Notes under the pieces: model-generated
Told to the model about the DNA's origin: nothing
Databases searched by the model: none
The model's input: only the letters and a program-made list of their open reading frames with translations
Part shown: one piece after another, positions 34,563-44,358 of the stretch
Layout: each line of letters begins with the position of its first letter
How positions within the stretch are numbered: position 1 is the stretch's first letter
Assembly (NCBI GenBank): GCA_949317995.1
Contig: OX439043.1
Coordinates: forward strand, 58,793,339 to 58,857,338
Source of the DNA: Acholoe squamosa
Lineage: Eukaryota; Annelida; Polychaeta; Phyllodocida; Polynoidae
DNA: 64,000 nt
Direction of reading: 5' to 3'
Program-made: the position numbers and the translations under genes

Positions 34563-37500
34563 CTGAAAGTGGAGAATTAAGAAATAACTACTCCAACAAT
34601 CCCAGATTTGGCAAGAAAAAAAATGATGGCCAGAAAAATAGCATGAGGTCATTAGCGGCTGTGAGACGATAATGACCTCCCAGTGGATGTCCCGGCGTCG
34701 GTGGCGTCCTTAAATAAGGGAGTGATCATTTTTTAACAACAGGGGGGGGCCGGTGGGTTTGAGGGGGGGTCAGAATTTTTTCAACCTCTAGACCGGGGGG
34801 GGTCAGAATTTTTTCAATACCTCTGATAGGGGGGGTCAAAATAATTTCACCTGTTTTCAGTGGAAAACCCTGCGCGTTACTATATGCTAAAAGGGGACGT
34901 CCGCGCGCGATTTTTGTCCCTTATGGGGGGGGTCGAAAAAATTTTACCCCCTCAAGAGGGGGGGGTCGAAATTTTTTTCGCGCGTCCGCGCGCAAACCCA
35001 CCAGCCCCCCCCCCCTGTTGTTAAAAAATGATCACTCCCTAAGCTGCTCACTACAGACTCCATAATTTGTATTTGATGCTTTTGTTGTTGTTGAAACATT
35101 TTGCATTGACTTATATATGATCTCTATAGCATATATAGATCTCCTCCAACACAAGATCCCTCAATGTGAGAGATTTAAATTCTCATAAAGTATAACTTTT
35201 CCAGCGTTATCGATTACCTCAGATTAGACTAATAGTTTCATCAAATTGGCGGATTTACACTGTTTTGAGTGTAGGCATTTAGTCAGTATACATTTGTATC
35301 CTTACCATCTGTGTCAAACTCCCTGATCATGTCCCTGACCTCCGCGTCTGTCGGGTTCTGCCCTAACTTCCTCATAATACTGCCTAGTTCGTTCACCGTA
35401 ATGTTTCCGTCCCCATCTCTATCAAACAGCCGGAACGCCTCCTTGAACTCTACAAGTTTAACAACATTAATGATAAAACATGAGGTCATGTTCTGCGACT
35501 GTACGTCTTGCCACAGATTAGGCCTATAAAGTGTGGACTATAAAGCCTGTGGAATCTGTGCTTATAATATCTGTGCGATGTGACTAGTTTTAGCCTAATC
35601 AATTGTTTATCTAATATAAAATGCAAAGTAGACCTAGACTATATAGCTCTTATATATATATATCGTATGTCGAAGGAAAATCATGGACAGATTAATCCGC
35701 ACAGCATACCCACAGCACTACACGTTGTAGGCTCTAAAGGTCCCATATGCCAAGGCATATCCTGAGACAGTCAAGTTTGCAAAAAGTCACAAAATGTTGA
35801 CTGCATAAGTCAACTTTGTGTGACTTCTTCCCACTCTCTCTGACTGAAAAAGTGATATCCTGACTTTTCTAGTCAGGACATCAGGCTTTTCCATTTTCAT
35901 GATTCCATTTAGACTTTTTTTCAGTCAAAGTTGACTGAACAGTGAACTTTTCCCAATTTTTTAGCAGACTGACGGTCAGTGGAAGTAGTCAAATTGTTTC
36001 AGTGAGTTTTCAACTTTTCTCCAAATATTACTTATTTTCAATATTTCAAAAAGTCAATTATTTCAGTCAGATTTTGTCAGACTTTTGACTTTTTCAGTCA
36101 AGACAGACTTTTTCAGTGACCTTTCTTCAGTTAACCATAGACGGCCAGTGGAATCTGGTGTACTGACTTCAAGTCAGAGCTGGACTGAAAACGTTTGATA
36201 ACTGACTGAAAAAGTCTGAGAACTGACTGAAAAAATTTAAAAAATTTCACCAAAAAAGTCTAGTCAGACTTTTTCGGTTGGCTGATGTGGACTTTGACTT
36301 TCACTGACTGAAATGGAGGAAGGCCTTTAGAAATAACACTCTTGTTAAAGGTATTACTAGGCTCATTGTGTGAAAGACATCTTATTATTCAATTCAATAC
36401 AGTATTAGTGAGCCTTTTTTTTTTTGAGAAAGTATAATTTTAATTATTTCATACTATCTTCTACTTCACTCAATTCTTTATTGGACGGTTCCTAGGTATA
36501 CATGGGGCAATTCATATTTCAACTTTTATTCTAAATCCAAAAGTAGGCTCCACTGGGAATCGAACCCAGGATCTCCTGTTTACTAGACAGGCGCTTTGCC
36601 AACTAAGCCATAGAGCCAGCCATACCTCAATGGACTTATCATATGTTGATATCCATATTTGCCCGTACCATACAATGCAGTAGGGGCCTATTTCCATCTG
36701 TCATTTCACCAGGTGTATATCATCGATTCAAATTAAATGAGAGTTGGTAGGTTCACTTCATGGCTAGTAAATTGTAGTAAAATCTTTTCTAACAGTCTTT
36801 AAAACAGTCTGCCACGTAGCCTGAGGACTATACATGTATAGTGCTGCCACCTTGCTGTACCTAACTTCAACCAGTTCTAGGACATGTTGGCATGCTCCCA
36901 GCCAACATTTAGGCTATGGGTGTACCAATGCATGCAACCTATAGTACAATAGTACTAAACTATAATCCACTATAGGGAACTTTACCTGCAGCAGCTTTGT
37001 TATACATGTATGCACTGATGGCTTATATATATTTTGTACAATGATTATGCAGTCCGACCATCATTACCATAATTAACTTGGTCTATGTCGGCTATACCCT
37101 TCGAATAAGACAGGACTTACCATTTAACTGCATTTCTGTGAGATCCTGAAAAAAGGATATGGGTAAATATCATTGCATATTTGTCATATTAAAATAAGCA
37201 GTGTTGTCCATATCAAAGAATGTAATCTTCAAAACATGTATAGTCCATAATGCATGGATTTTGCATAGCAATGTACATGGTCATTCGGGGGGGGGGGGGG
37301 GCATTCGGGGGCAGGTGCAAAGCGCATTCGCGGTGGGGACAGGTTCCATGGCCTGACTAGTACAAAACATGTGCCTCTTCCACCAATATTGGAATTGTAT
37401 GCAATCACATTGTGGAATTATGACAATGCATAGTTTTAAGAAATAGTCATTTAAATTCACACGATAGGCCTTTAAATACGTGATGAAGGGGACAACCTTC

Positions 37501-40153
37501 CATCCCGGATTACATATGTATTAAAGAGCATTGGGGGCGTTAAACTACATTAAGAAGAAAATAAATAGTGGTTAGAACTATTCAGGTCAGGTGGATGTTT
37601 TCGCTGCTATCATTGTCGGTAATGTGCCTGCCAGAAACAGAGGAATCTAGGTCAATTTCTTAATTGAATGATTAGTCAATGCCTTGAAATTGGGACAGGC
37701 AGGCACCACGCCTAAAATATGAAAGTTGCCATCAGTCTACTGCATGTAGAGTATCGGTAGTAATCAATGTGGGACTATTACTGTTACTTTGCTTATCAAA
37801 ACCTTCACGAGAAATATTTCAACATGTGAATGGTTGCTTATTAGATTTGCTATAATTTTATATTTCACTTAGTATACGGTGAAATGATAATGTTGATTCA
37901 TTCCTGACGTCTGCTACTCACCGGAGCACTTATGTCCGTATTACAGTCAGTCTACATGCATGTTATGCCTCGTTAACAAAGTATGCTAGGGTTATATAAT
38001 AGATAAATGCATCAATCATTATTATATACTCGTAGAGGTGCCTCCCGCGTTTATTTCCTATACAGCCCATAGTCTATAAGTCCCGGTCGTAAGGCTAAAT
38101 CATCGTTATACATCTAACTTAGTAAATATTAGTTTTACATCGACAGGAAGAAAACACTTGCAGATAAAGAATGGATAGCATCTGCAAGGAGAGATTATTA
38201 TTAAAGGCATAAATAACAAATAGAGGTTCACGAGTTGATTATAGGGGCAGATAAGAAGCACGAGGCCGTAGGCCGAGTGTCTTCTTATCTATAGCCCCTA
38301 GAATCAACGAGTGAACCTCTATTTGTTATGTATGGCTTTTATACCAGGGTTTCCTCCATTTTCTTAAGTAATTACCTTATAAAATGAAGAAATAAAAATC
38401 CAAGCGATACGTCTTGTTCAAACTCCTCCGCCATCTTGGTTTCATCGCGAGACGACAGGACTGTCTGGACGCAAAGTGTTACCTCGGCGTGTGTCCTACA
38501 GGCATTTTCATAGTAGAACCGCTGGTAAGGACTGCGCGCGACAGCCAGAATACCCTTAGAGCATATGCCAACGTGACAACGTGTGTCTCGCCGCGGTAAA
38601 CAATCCGTGCGCTATGCAGTCAACATGACGGCGAAAATTTCGCTCGATTCGATTTTTATTTCTTCAATCCTGTTACATACACAGGTCAAATCATGGCGAA
38701 TTAAAGGTAGGTGCTAGAATATAATGTCTACTTTCATCCTCTATAAGCATTAAGGTATTATTGCTATAGTTTTTTTAATATCGAATTAAAATGGTCACTG
38801 TCAACTTGCTGTCTTCTTGTTTCAATCCAAGTGTCAACATCCGTTCACTTAGCGCGTACTATTCGAACGTCATTATCCGCTCCCGGCACCGTCAAATCGT
38901 TCAAGAACGTGATAACCATGGTATAACCGGTGTTAAATGTAATAGCATAACCATTTGCAACCATGTCTATCAAACAGACCAAAAACTGATGAGCAAATAG
39001 TTGCCCTCGATTAGTATAACCTTGGATTATTTGATAGCATAAGGGATAATCATAAGGATTAGGCCTACTCCGTTCATGGATCTAGGTCTAATATTGTTCA
39101 ATTGAATAGTTCATTGACTGACATATGGCGCTCCCCTTAGAGATATCAATATCTCTGTCAGTGTACTGATGTCATGAAGTGCTCAGATAACCTCCGGTTA
39201 TCTTCCTAAACGCCATTTCTCTCTACTTTATGATTGTTAGATAACGAATTTTGTATGACTACATTTGTTATCATACAACGCTAAATCCACACAGGCCTAG
39301 AAGTTGAACTAAAACCAGATAGGTATTACCTGTAGCGACAAGCTTCACTTGTCGCTACAGAATATTATCACACAAGCATAATAGAAGATTTGACCTCCAC
39401 CTTGAATTTTACTCTAAGGGTACACTAATGTATATATTCATATTTTTTCATGTTTTTCTTCCATGTATGGTAACGAATTTTCTTCTTGGGACATAGCCCC
39501 ACATTTGTTTTATCAAAAATTGAGTTGTGAGCATCGCTTTAGACTGTTAACAGGTACAAATACATTCTACAATCTAAACAAGGGCAGAGGCTTTAAAAAG
39601 TGACCCAATTACCTCTAATAAGACGTATGTATGGCCTAGGCCAAATAAAAAAGGTTTGTTTCCAGTTACCCGACCGACCCTAGCAAAACAGGGCCGACCC
39701 TAGAATTCTTTTTTTATTTTGACAATTTTTAAGAATTTTTGAGTTTTTTTTTTCGATTTTTATGATTTTTTTCAACAATTTTTCATAGATATAATCTTTG
39801 GCTGTACAGGTAATGGCTTTATAAGACACATCATTTACATGTATTGCACATTTCTGTTTTTTTTTTGTCCATGTTCTTACCTTGATATAAAAACCAGATA
39901 GATTTGCCCATACATTTCTATACAAAATAAAAAAATAAATAAATAAAAAATAAAATCCGACCTACCGACCCTAGCTCTTTGAGTCATGTAACTGGGAACA
40001 CATGAAAATCTTTTTTTTTTGGCCCTACATATAAATGCATCACATGGGATGGTGCTCTGAGTCAGATGGTTATAATGTAAAATTCTATTTCAAACCTCTC
40101 TGTTTATGCACCCATTATGTCTACAGTGTAAGTAGTATACGAAGACTTACCAT
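34323..40153 (-). CDS. Calmodulin-like EF-hand protein gene (4 exons visible, last exon missing)
   Basis: Ca2+ sensor of the calmodulin family. Exons on the minus strand: 40153-40151 (ATG only), 37145-37121, 35449-35306 and 34562-34323. Every junction is GT/AG with matching phase. The product starts [22 protein letters not shown]1 is [12 protein letters not shown] and EF2 is [12 protein letters not shown], both canonical. EF3 is [12 protein letters not shown], with Lys instead of Asp/Asn at loop position 5 and so probably weakened. EF4 starts [11 protein letters not shown] and is cut by the splice site before its position-12 acid. An intron directly after the ATG is the classic calmodulin gene arrangement. 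The protein is clearly diverged from calmodulin itself. The terminal exon was not identified; without it, read-through ends after [14 protein letters not shown]. Confidence 0.82.
34717..35040. mobile_element. GGGAGTGATC-family TIR element (complete) in an intron
   Basis: Arms of about 45 bp: AGGGAGTGATCATTTTTTAA then CAACAGGGGGG and GGTGGGTTTG on the left, mirrored on the right by CAAACCCACC, a C-run and TGTTGTTAAAAAATGATCAC then TCCCT. The interior has four GGGGGGG-TC(A/G)(G/A)AA-TTTTTT units and paired GTCCGCGCGC words. It lies between exons 3 and 4 of the calmodulin-like gene. Related fragments at 4241 and 14755. Confidence 0.85.
35306..35449 (-). CDS. Calmodulin-like gene, exon 3 (EF1 and start of EF2)
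   Basis: 144 bp, phase 1 to 1, encoding [20 protein letters not shown] through REFDTD. Donor GTAAGG. Confidence 0.92.
35770..36330. mobile_element. GACTTTTTCAGTC-dense element in an intron
   Basis: About 550 bp packed with GACTGAAAAAGTC / GACTTTTTCAGTC and shorter AGTCA/TGACT words in both orientations. Both ends begin with CAGTCA-like sequence. No coding. Organisation parallels the AAACAC and AACGTT elements elsewhere in the window, but the core word differs. Boundaries are approximate. Confidence 0.6.
36546..36617 (-). tRNA. tRNA-Thr (anticodon AGU)
   Basis: 72 nt that fold completely: acceptor GGCTCTA/TGGAGCC (one G-U), D stem GCTT/AAGC, anticodon stem CCTGT/ACAGG with loop CTAGTAA (anticodon AGT), T stem CTGGG/CCCAG with TTCGATT loop. 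A box TGGCTTAGTTGG and B box GGTTCGATTCC are intact, and a TTTT pol III terminator follows a few bases downstream. No encoded CCA. It sits on the sense strand inside the intron between exons 2 and 3 of the calmodulin-like gene. Confidence 0.93.
37121..37145 (-). CDS. Calmodulin-like gene, exon 2 (25-bp microexon)
   Basis: Acceptor CTTTTTTCAG, then codons for DLTEMQLN plus one base, then donor GTAAGTCCTG. With the next exon it gives the calmodulin-typical LTEMQLNEFKEAF. Confidence 0.75.
38213..38329. repeat. Long near-perfect palindrome (about 50-bp arms)
   Basis: Arms ATAACAAATAGAGGTTCAC … GTTGATT … AGGGGC … GATAAGAAG with the loop GAGGCCGTAGGCCGA. Only a handful of mismatches. The surrounding sequence (CATA on the left, TATGGC on the right) and a more distant pair GAAGAAATAAAAATC / GATTTTTATTTCTTC (about 38388 and 38652) suggest a composite foldback transposon in intron 1 of the calmodulin-like gene. 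Confidence 0.85.
39330..39360. repeat. Perfect 13-bp hairpin
   Basis: CTGTAGCGACAAG, a 5-nt loop CTTCA, then CTTGTCGCTACAG. An isolated structure in intron 1 of the calmodulin-like gene; function unknown. Confidence 0.9.
39648..40005. mobile_element. CCAGTTAC-ended TIR element in an intron
   Basis: Left end GGTTTGTTTCCAGTTACCCG then ACCGACCCTAGC; right end CCGACCTACCGACCCTAGCT … ATGTAACTGGGAACACA, its imperfect inverse. A/T-rich, non-coding interior. Related ends at about 10390-10440 and 47060. Confidence 0.65.
40151..40153 (-). CDS. Calmodulin-like gene, exon 1 (initiator ATG)
   Basis: ATG is followed directly by the donor GTAAGTCTTC. The upstream minus strand shows CATCATAAAAGG about 25 bp before, a possible TATA-like element. 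The call rests on the known exon structure of calmodulin genes and on phase. Confidence 0.5.
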
Positions 40154-40159
40154 GGCAGG

Positions 40160-41465
40160 TTAGGGTACAGGAGATACCTTTTATGATGTAATAGGCGTAA
40201 TAATGGCAGCTGACTTGGTGTACCTTAATCTCTGGACCCTCACCTCCTTCTCTTCACCCACCAGTGCACGCAGTGTTAATGTCTCCCTGGAGGAGTGCAG
40301 CAGATCCTAAACCGTCTCCTGACCTGCTATAATACAGGTCACACAGGCAGAAGCTGGAATTTGGATCCCGCCAAGGATGGATCCTTTTGGCTTAGGGGAC
40401 TTGTTATTGCCAAAGTCTAATTACATCATTAGTATTAGTATACCAGTGTCTCTGTAATCCCCAACCCATGCAGAGGCTTGTCTAGGCATAAGCGGTTATC
40501 TGCCATCACCCGTTCATGTCTATGCCACTGTGATAGGGATTAAGGGAAAATGCGGGGTTTCTGGTGGGTATTTCATAACAGACTACCGATGCAGCAGAGC
40601 TTGAAATCGTAGTGAAACCACTCAATAGGAAGTTTAAGATGACGACGTTTACCGTTCACTGCAACATGTACGATGAATATATAGGATTCGGTAGAGCAGT
40701 CGTAGCACTGTAAGCATTGGACTCGTGAGGGTGGATTTAGTCGACTGGTATTGAAGCTATGTGGTCCCTTGTTGAATTTTAATCCATTGCACGAGTCATA
40801 GATTACTAAAAATCCTCCAAAAAATCCTCCTTTCCAACGGCCTTTGACCTTCAAATTACGCCAAAATCTTATGTATCCAAAATATACCAATAACCATTAT
40901 AACTCGTGAATTATAATGGCCATTGGCGGATTTAAAGGGGGCGTGGGGGCGTGAGACCTCTCCTTTCTCTACTGTAGTTCATTTGCTCTTTTTTTCTCTT
41001 ATAAATTCACAAACACTATACACAAATTCAGTTATTGGAAAAGCTACGATAACAATGAACTGTAGTTTAACAGAAATGTGACGTATACAGGCCCATTATG
41101 TAATGGTCAATATACATCCAATGGTCGACATGAATTTCCAGTCAGCCTGCTTATAGCCTTGTGACCTGCTCTCAGAATTTAGAGTGGCATTGGGTGTTGT
41201 TTTATTATTGTGGTTTGGCTGGCTTGGTGATTTCCACATCGGGAACCTATTACACATGGGCATTATGTGTTCATTGTGTGTACACTTCCCAGAGAATTGA
41301 GCCCGTTTGCATCCCAGTTTTCTTTTTATTTCCCAAATCCTAATACATAAAACTAATAATATGCCGAGGTACAGACAAAAAGCAACAGAACTTCTACACC
41401 ACTTACCCCCTAGGATTTACCTTTAAGTCTGTGTTCGTTTGTACATAGGCCTAATGATACCGTAA
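40160..41465. other. Upstream region of the calmodulin-like gene, otherwise nothing seen
   Basis: The first 100-200 bp should include promoter and 5' UTR of the EF-hand gene if the ATG exon is right. No other exon was recognised. Confidence 0.3.
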
Positions 41466-41511
<46 letters not shown>

Positions 41512-41540
41512 CTCTCCTTCCCTCCCCATCTCTCTCTCTT

Positions 41541-41613
<73 letters not shown>
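41466..41613. repeat. (CT)n microsatellite
   Basis: About 145 bp of CT with a short CCTTCC-rich interruption near 41510-41530. Confidence 0.96.
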
Positions 41614-41619
<6 letters not shown>

Positions 41620-41989
41620 CGTCTACATGTATACTATATGCATGTCTATAGCACGTCTCCGTAGGATTTCCTCATTTTGTAGGCCTTAGGCCTACATATG
41701 AATATTTTACAAATCTACAGAACAACATAACCCCACTGCAAGACAATTTTCTTTGTTCGACACTAGCTTGACAGTCGTCTTTGATACAGGGCCTAATTAT
41801 AATGGATTGAAATTCATTGATGGTATAGTTCGATGCCATTGATTGCATAATTATTGGCTTAAGATCCTGAGATCATTCCAAACCCTGGTGATTCCTATAT
41901 GCAATACTAATGTAATAACAACATTGCCATAAAAACTCGTTTTTCTGACCATTTCAGAAAAATAAAGCGCAAAGAATTCAAGAGAAGTG

Positions 41990-42196
41990 AGGTCTCACGT
42001 CACGTGAATTCATGCTCAAGTCGTGGACAAGATTACAAACACAGGGACTTGACCATCCATGTGGTAGACTTTATCCACGCAAATTCGAAATCCACCAGGG
42101 CCAAACACCTGAGGAACCTGATCGAATATAATTGGATCCAGAGACTCCACACAAATGCCCCCAGAGGACTCAATGTGAGTGATCCAATGGTACATT
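41990..42196 (+). pseudogene. Penelope-like element fragment (GIY-YIG C-terminal region)
   Basis: The frame reads CHVNSCSS…HRDLTIHVVDFI, then AKHLRNLIEYNWIQRLHTNA and PRGLNVSDP, then stop. A short H..NS motif, a D(L/M)-I strand, and a terminal WI-x-x-LxTxxPxGLN block are typical of the end of the GIY-YIG endonuclease in Penelope-like retroelements. Neither the catalytic GIY/YIG residues nor the RT is present. The WIxxLxTxxPxGLN resemblance is from memory of the family and was not searched. Confidence 0.45.
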
Positions 42197-42910
42197 AGAT
42201 GACACATGAACTGGCCCTTAACTGGGTTTTTGCCACGTACAAGAAACCCATTTTCCTCACAAGGATATTACCCAGCAAAGGACCATGTGTATTATATAGT
42301 GCCCTGGCCACCATAGGCCCTGTAAAATGACATGTTATAAAAATTAATATCCAGATAATAATTTAGACCCACCAGCAATTTTTAAAAACATCCAATTTTA
42401 ATTTTGCCATTAATGAATTTTTACCATTTAAAAATTCTAAAGGTACTAGATTAAGTTTTAGAAGTGGTCAGCCATCTTTTAAAATTAATTTAGTACCTGG
42501 GATTTAATTTGCACTGGTACATCAGCGCACCATGCGAAGAAAAATCTCCCACCTACCATCCCTGAATGGTAGGTACCGCTCAGAATTATTTTGAATTTTT
42601 TTGACACTGTTTAAAGAATAAAAATAATTTTATTTCAATGCAGTCTGAGGATCCCCACAGGTGAAACCGCCAGTTACTCATATTAGCACTCTGTTGCTAG
42701 AGCAGACAGTATCCAGGTTACCAACTACATGGTAACCAATCACTGTCCACATTACATCATGAGACACTCTGAGTGCCTCATGATTGGTCAATCCAGGTCA
42801 CATGTCAAGCACTATAAAAAGGCACTTTTTCAAAATTTGTGCCATTCCAGCGGTAACTGCCAAAGCATCGGTATACCCCGTACTCCAACACCTAATAACA
42901 ACAATGGCAT

Positions 42911-42916
42911 TTTATT
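42911..42916 (-). terminator. Polyadenylation signal AATAAA for the TRPC gene
   Basis: First canonical AATAAA on the minus strand, about 220 bp past the TRPC stop codon. A second one lies near 42629. Confidence 0.45.
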
Positions 42917-43134
42917 TTTTGGTACAGGGCCAATGGTATGGCCCTTTGACAACATGATACCAAATGAAATTTATCCGGAGCTGCTTATATTACCACACGG
43001 ATAGTACAAGTGTATTATCATCCCAGTTAATGTTATACTCAGATAGAGGCCTAATATTGTCCTTAAGCAAATATAATGTTTGAAATAATACAATTGCACA
43101 ATGCTATAGTTTGGGTCACACTTCGTGTGATTAC

Positions 43135-43748
43135 TCAGATTTCACCGATAGTCTTTTGAGTTTTTAGTGAACTTGAATACCGCCGCCGGAAGGACCTTCT
43201 CAAACGCGGTAGTGTATGCAGCGATTTCGACTGCTTCCGGGTTTTCCCAGATACAGAGGGCACATCTACTTCCGCTACCGCAGCCACCACTGTTCTGTCT
43301 TGCATGGAAGTGTTAATTGGACGATTGTGCTGAAGAGCCGTAGTCAAAGCACGGATTTCAGACTCCATACCCTCTATAACACAACTTAATCTACACATGC
43401 GGGCATCCTGCTTCTCCAGGATGACCTTGACATTGGAAACGTCCTCCCTGAGCGTTGCCTCGTCACTAATTGTTGTCTCCTGAAGGTCCTGAAGACGCGC
43501 GTCAAGTACCCACTGTCCCCGCCAGATGGAATCCAGTCGTGAAGCTGCCGCCATCTTGTCATTGGCAGCATTTCCGCTTCCGGTTCCGACGATGCCCCCA
43601 CGCCGCTGTGATCGACGACTGCGCCGCCGCAGCGTTGCACGGCGCGTTATCTCGCGGTGCATATTTTCAAGTGAACGAGACCTCTCCAAGGAGGTGGTGC
43701 CCTCTTTGGTGTTTGTTGGTACCTGACATGGGTCGTGAGAGTGGCGTC
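43135..43748 (-). CDS. TRPC terminal exon (basic stretch and coiled coil)
   Basis: 614 bp including TGA. Contains [17 protein letters not shown], a helical segment [19 protein letters not shown] … [12 protein letters not shown] likely to form a coiled coil, and a second basic patch near the end (LRRSFRRRY). Acceptor CTCTTTCAG. Confidence 0.85.
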
Positions 43749-44278
43749 CTGAAAGAGAAAAATTGATATGTGTGTGTGACGGAGTAGGCAGTTGTTACGA
43801 AACAAATATTAGGCGTATTAAGTAACCCTGACTCAAAGGTATAGGAGTCTTGACACATATAGTATTGGGGTTTGCCCTTTTCCTAATTTCAAGAGGGTGG
43901 CATGGCTATGTCTGACATGTCTTGGAAATGGGCACATAAAACTTACTCTGTAAGTTATCCGGGTACAGGAACACTGGTGGCGCCTTTCCAGATATAGACG
44001 TCACTTCCGGTGACAAGAGCACTTTGTCTTTCTGTGACGTCACGTCTTGTGACTTTTCAGGTGCTTCTTGGTCCCCTGGTTCTAACGTCACACTGTCAAA
44101 GCTGTCCTGCTCAGCTATTGGTGCCAGAGGTTCAGGACTAGGGGTACAGGAGGGCCCCAGGCTGGTCGTGTCAGTGTCACAGTCGTCCAGGTTTGGCACA
44201 CTAGATGTACACGTATGACAGTCACCCTCTGCAAAAAAAAATAAAAAGACGGTAAATAAACAAAAAAGGAAAGAAGGA

Positions 44279-44358
<80 letters not shown>

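Noticed and set aside
42640..42670. CTGAGGA…GAAAC as a hammerhead ribozyme
   Set aside because: Only the core words fit; stem II does not pair and no stem III partner was found.
43386..43766. ORFs on both strands overlapping the last TRPC exon
   Set aside because: Shadows of the GC-rich coding exon; only the phase-consistent minus frame joins the upstream exons.
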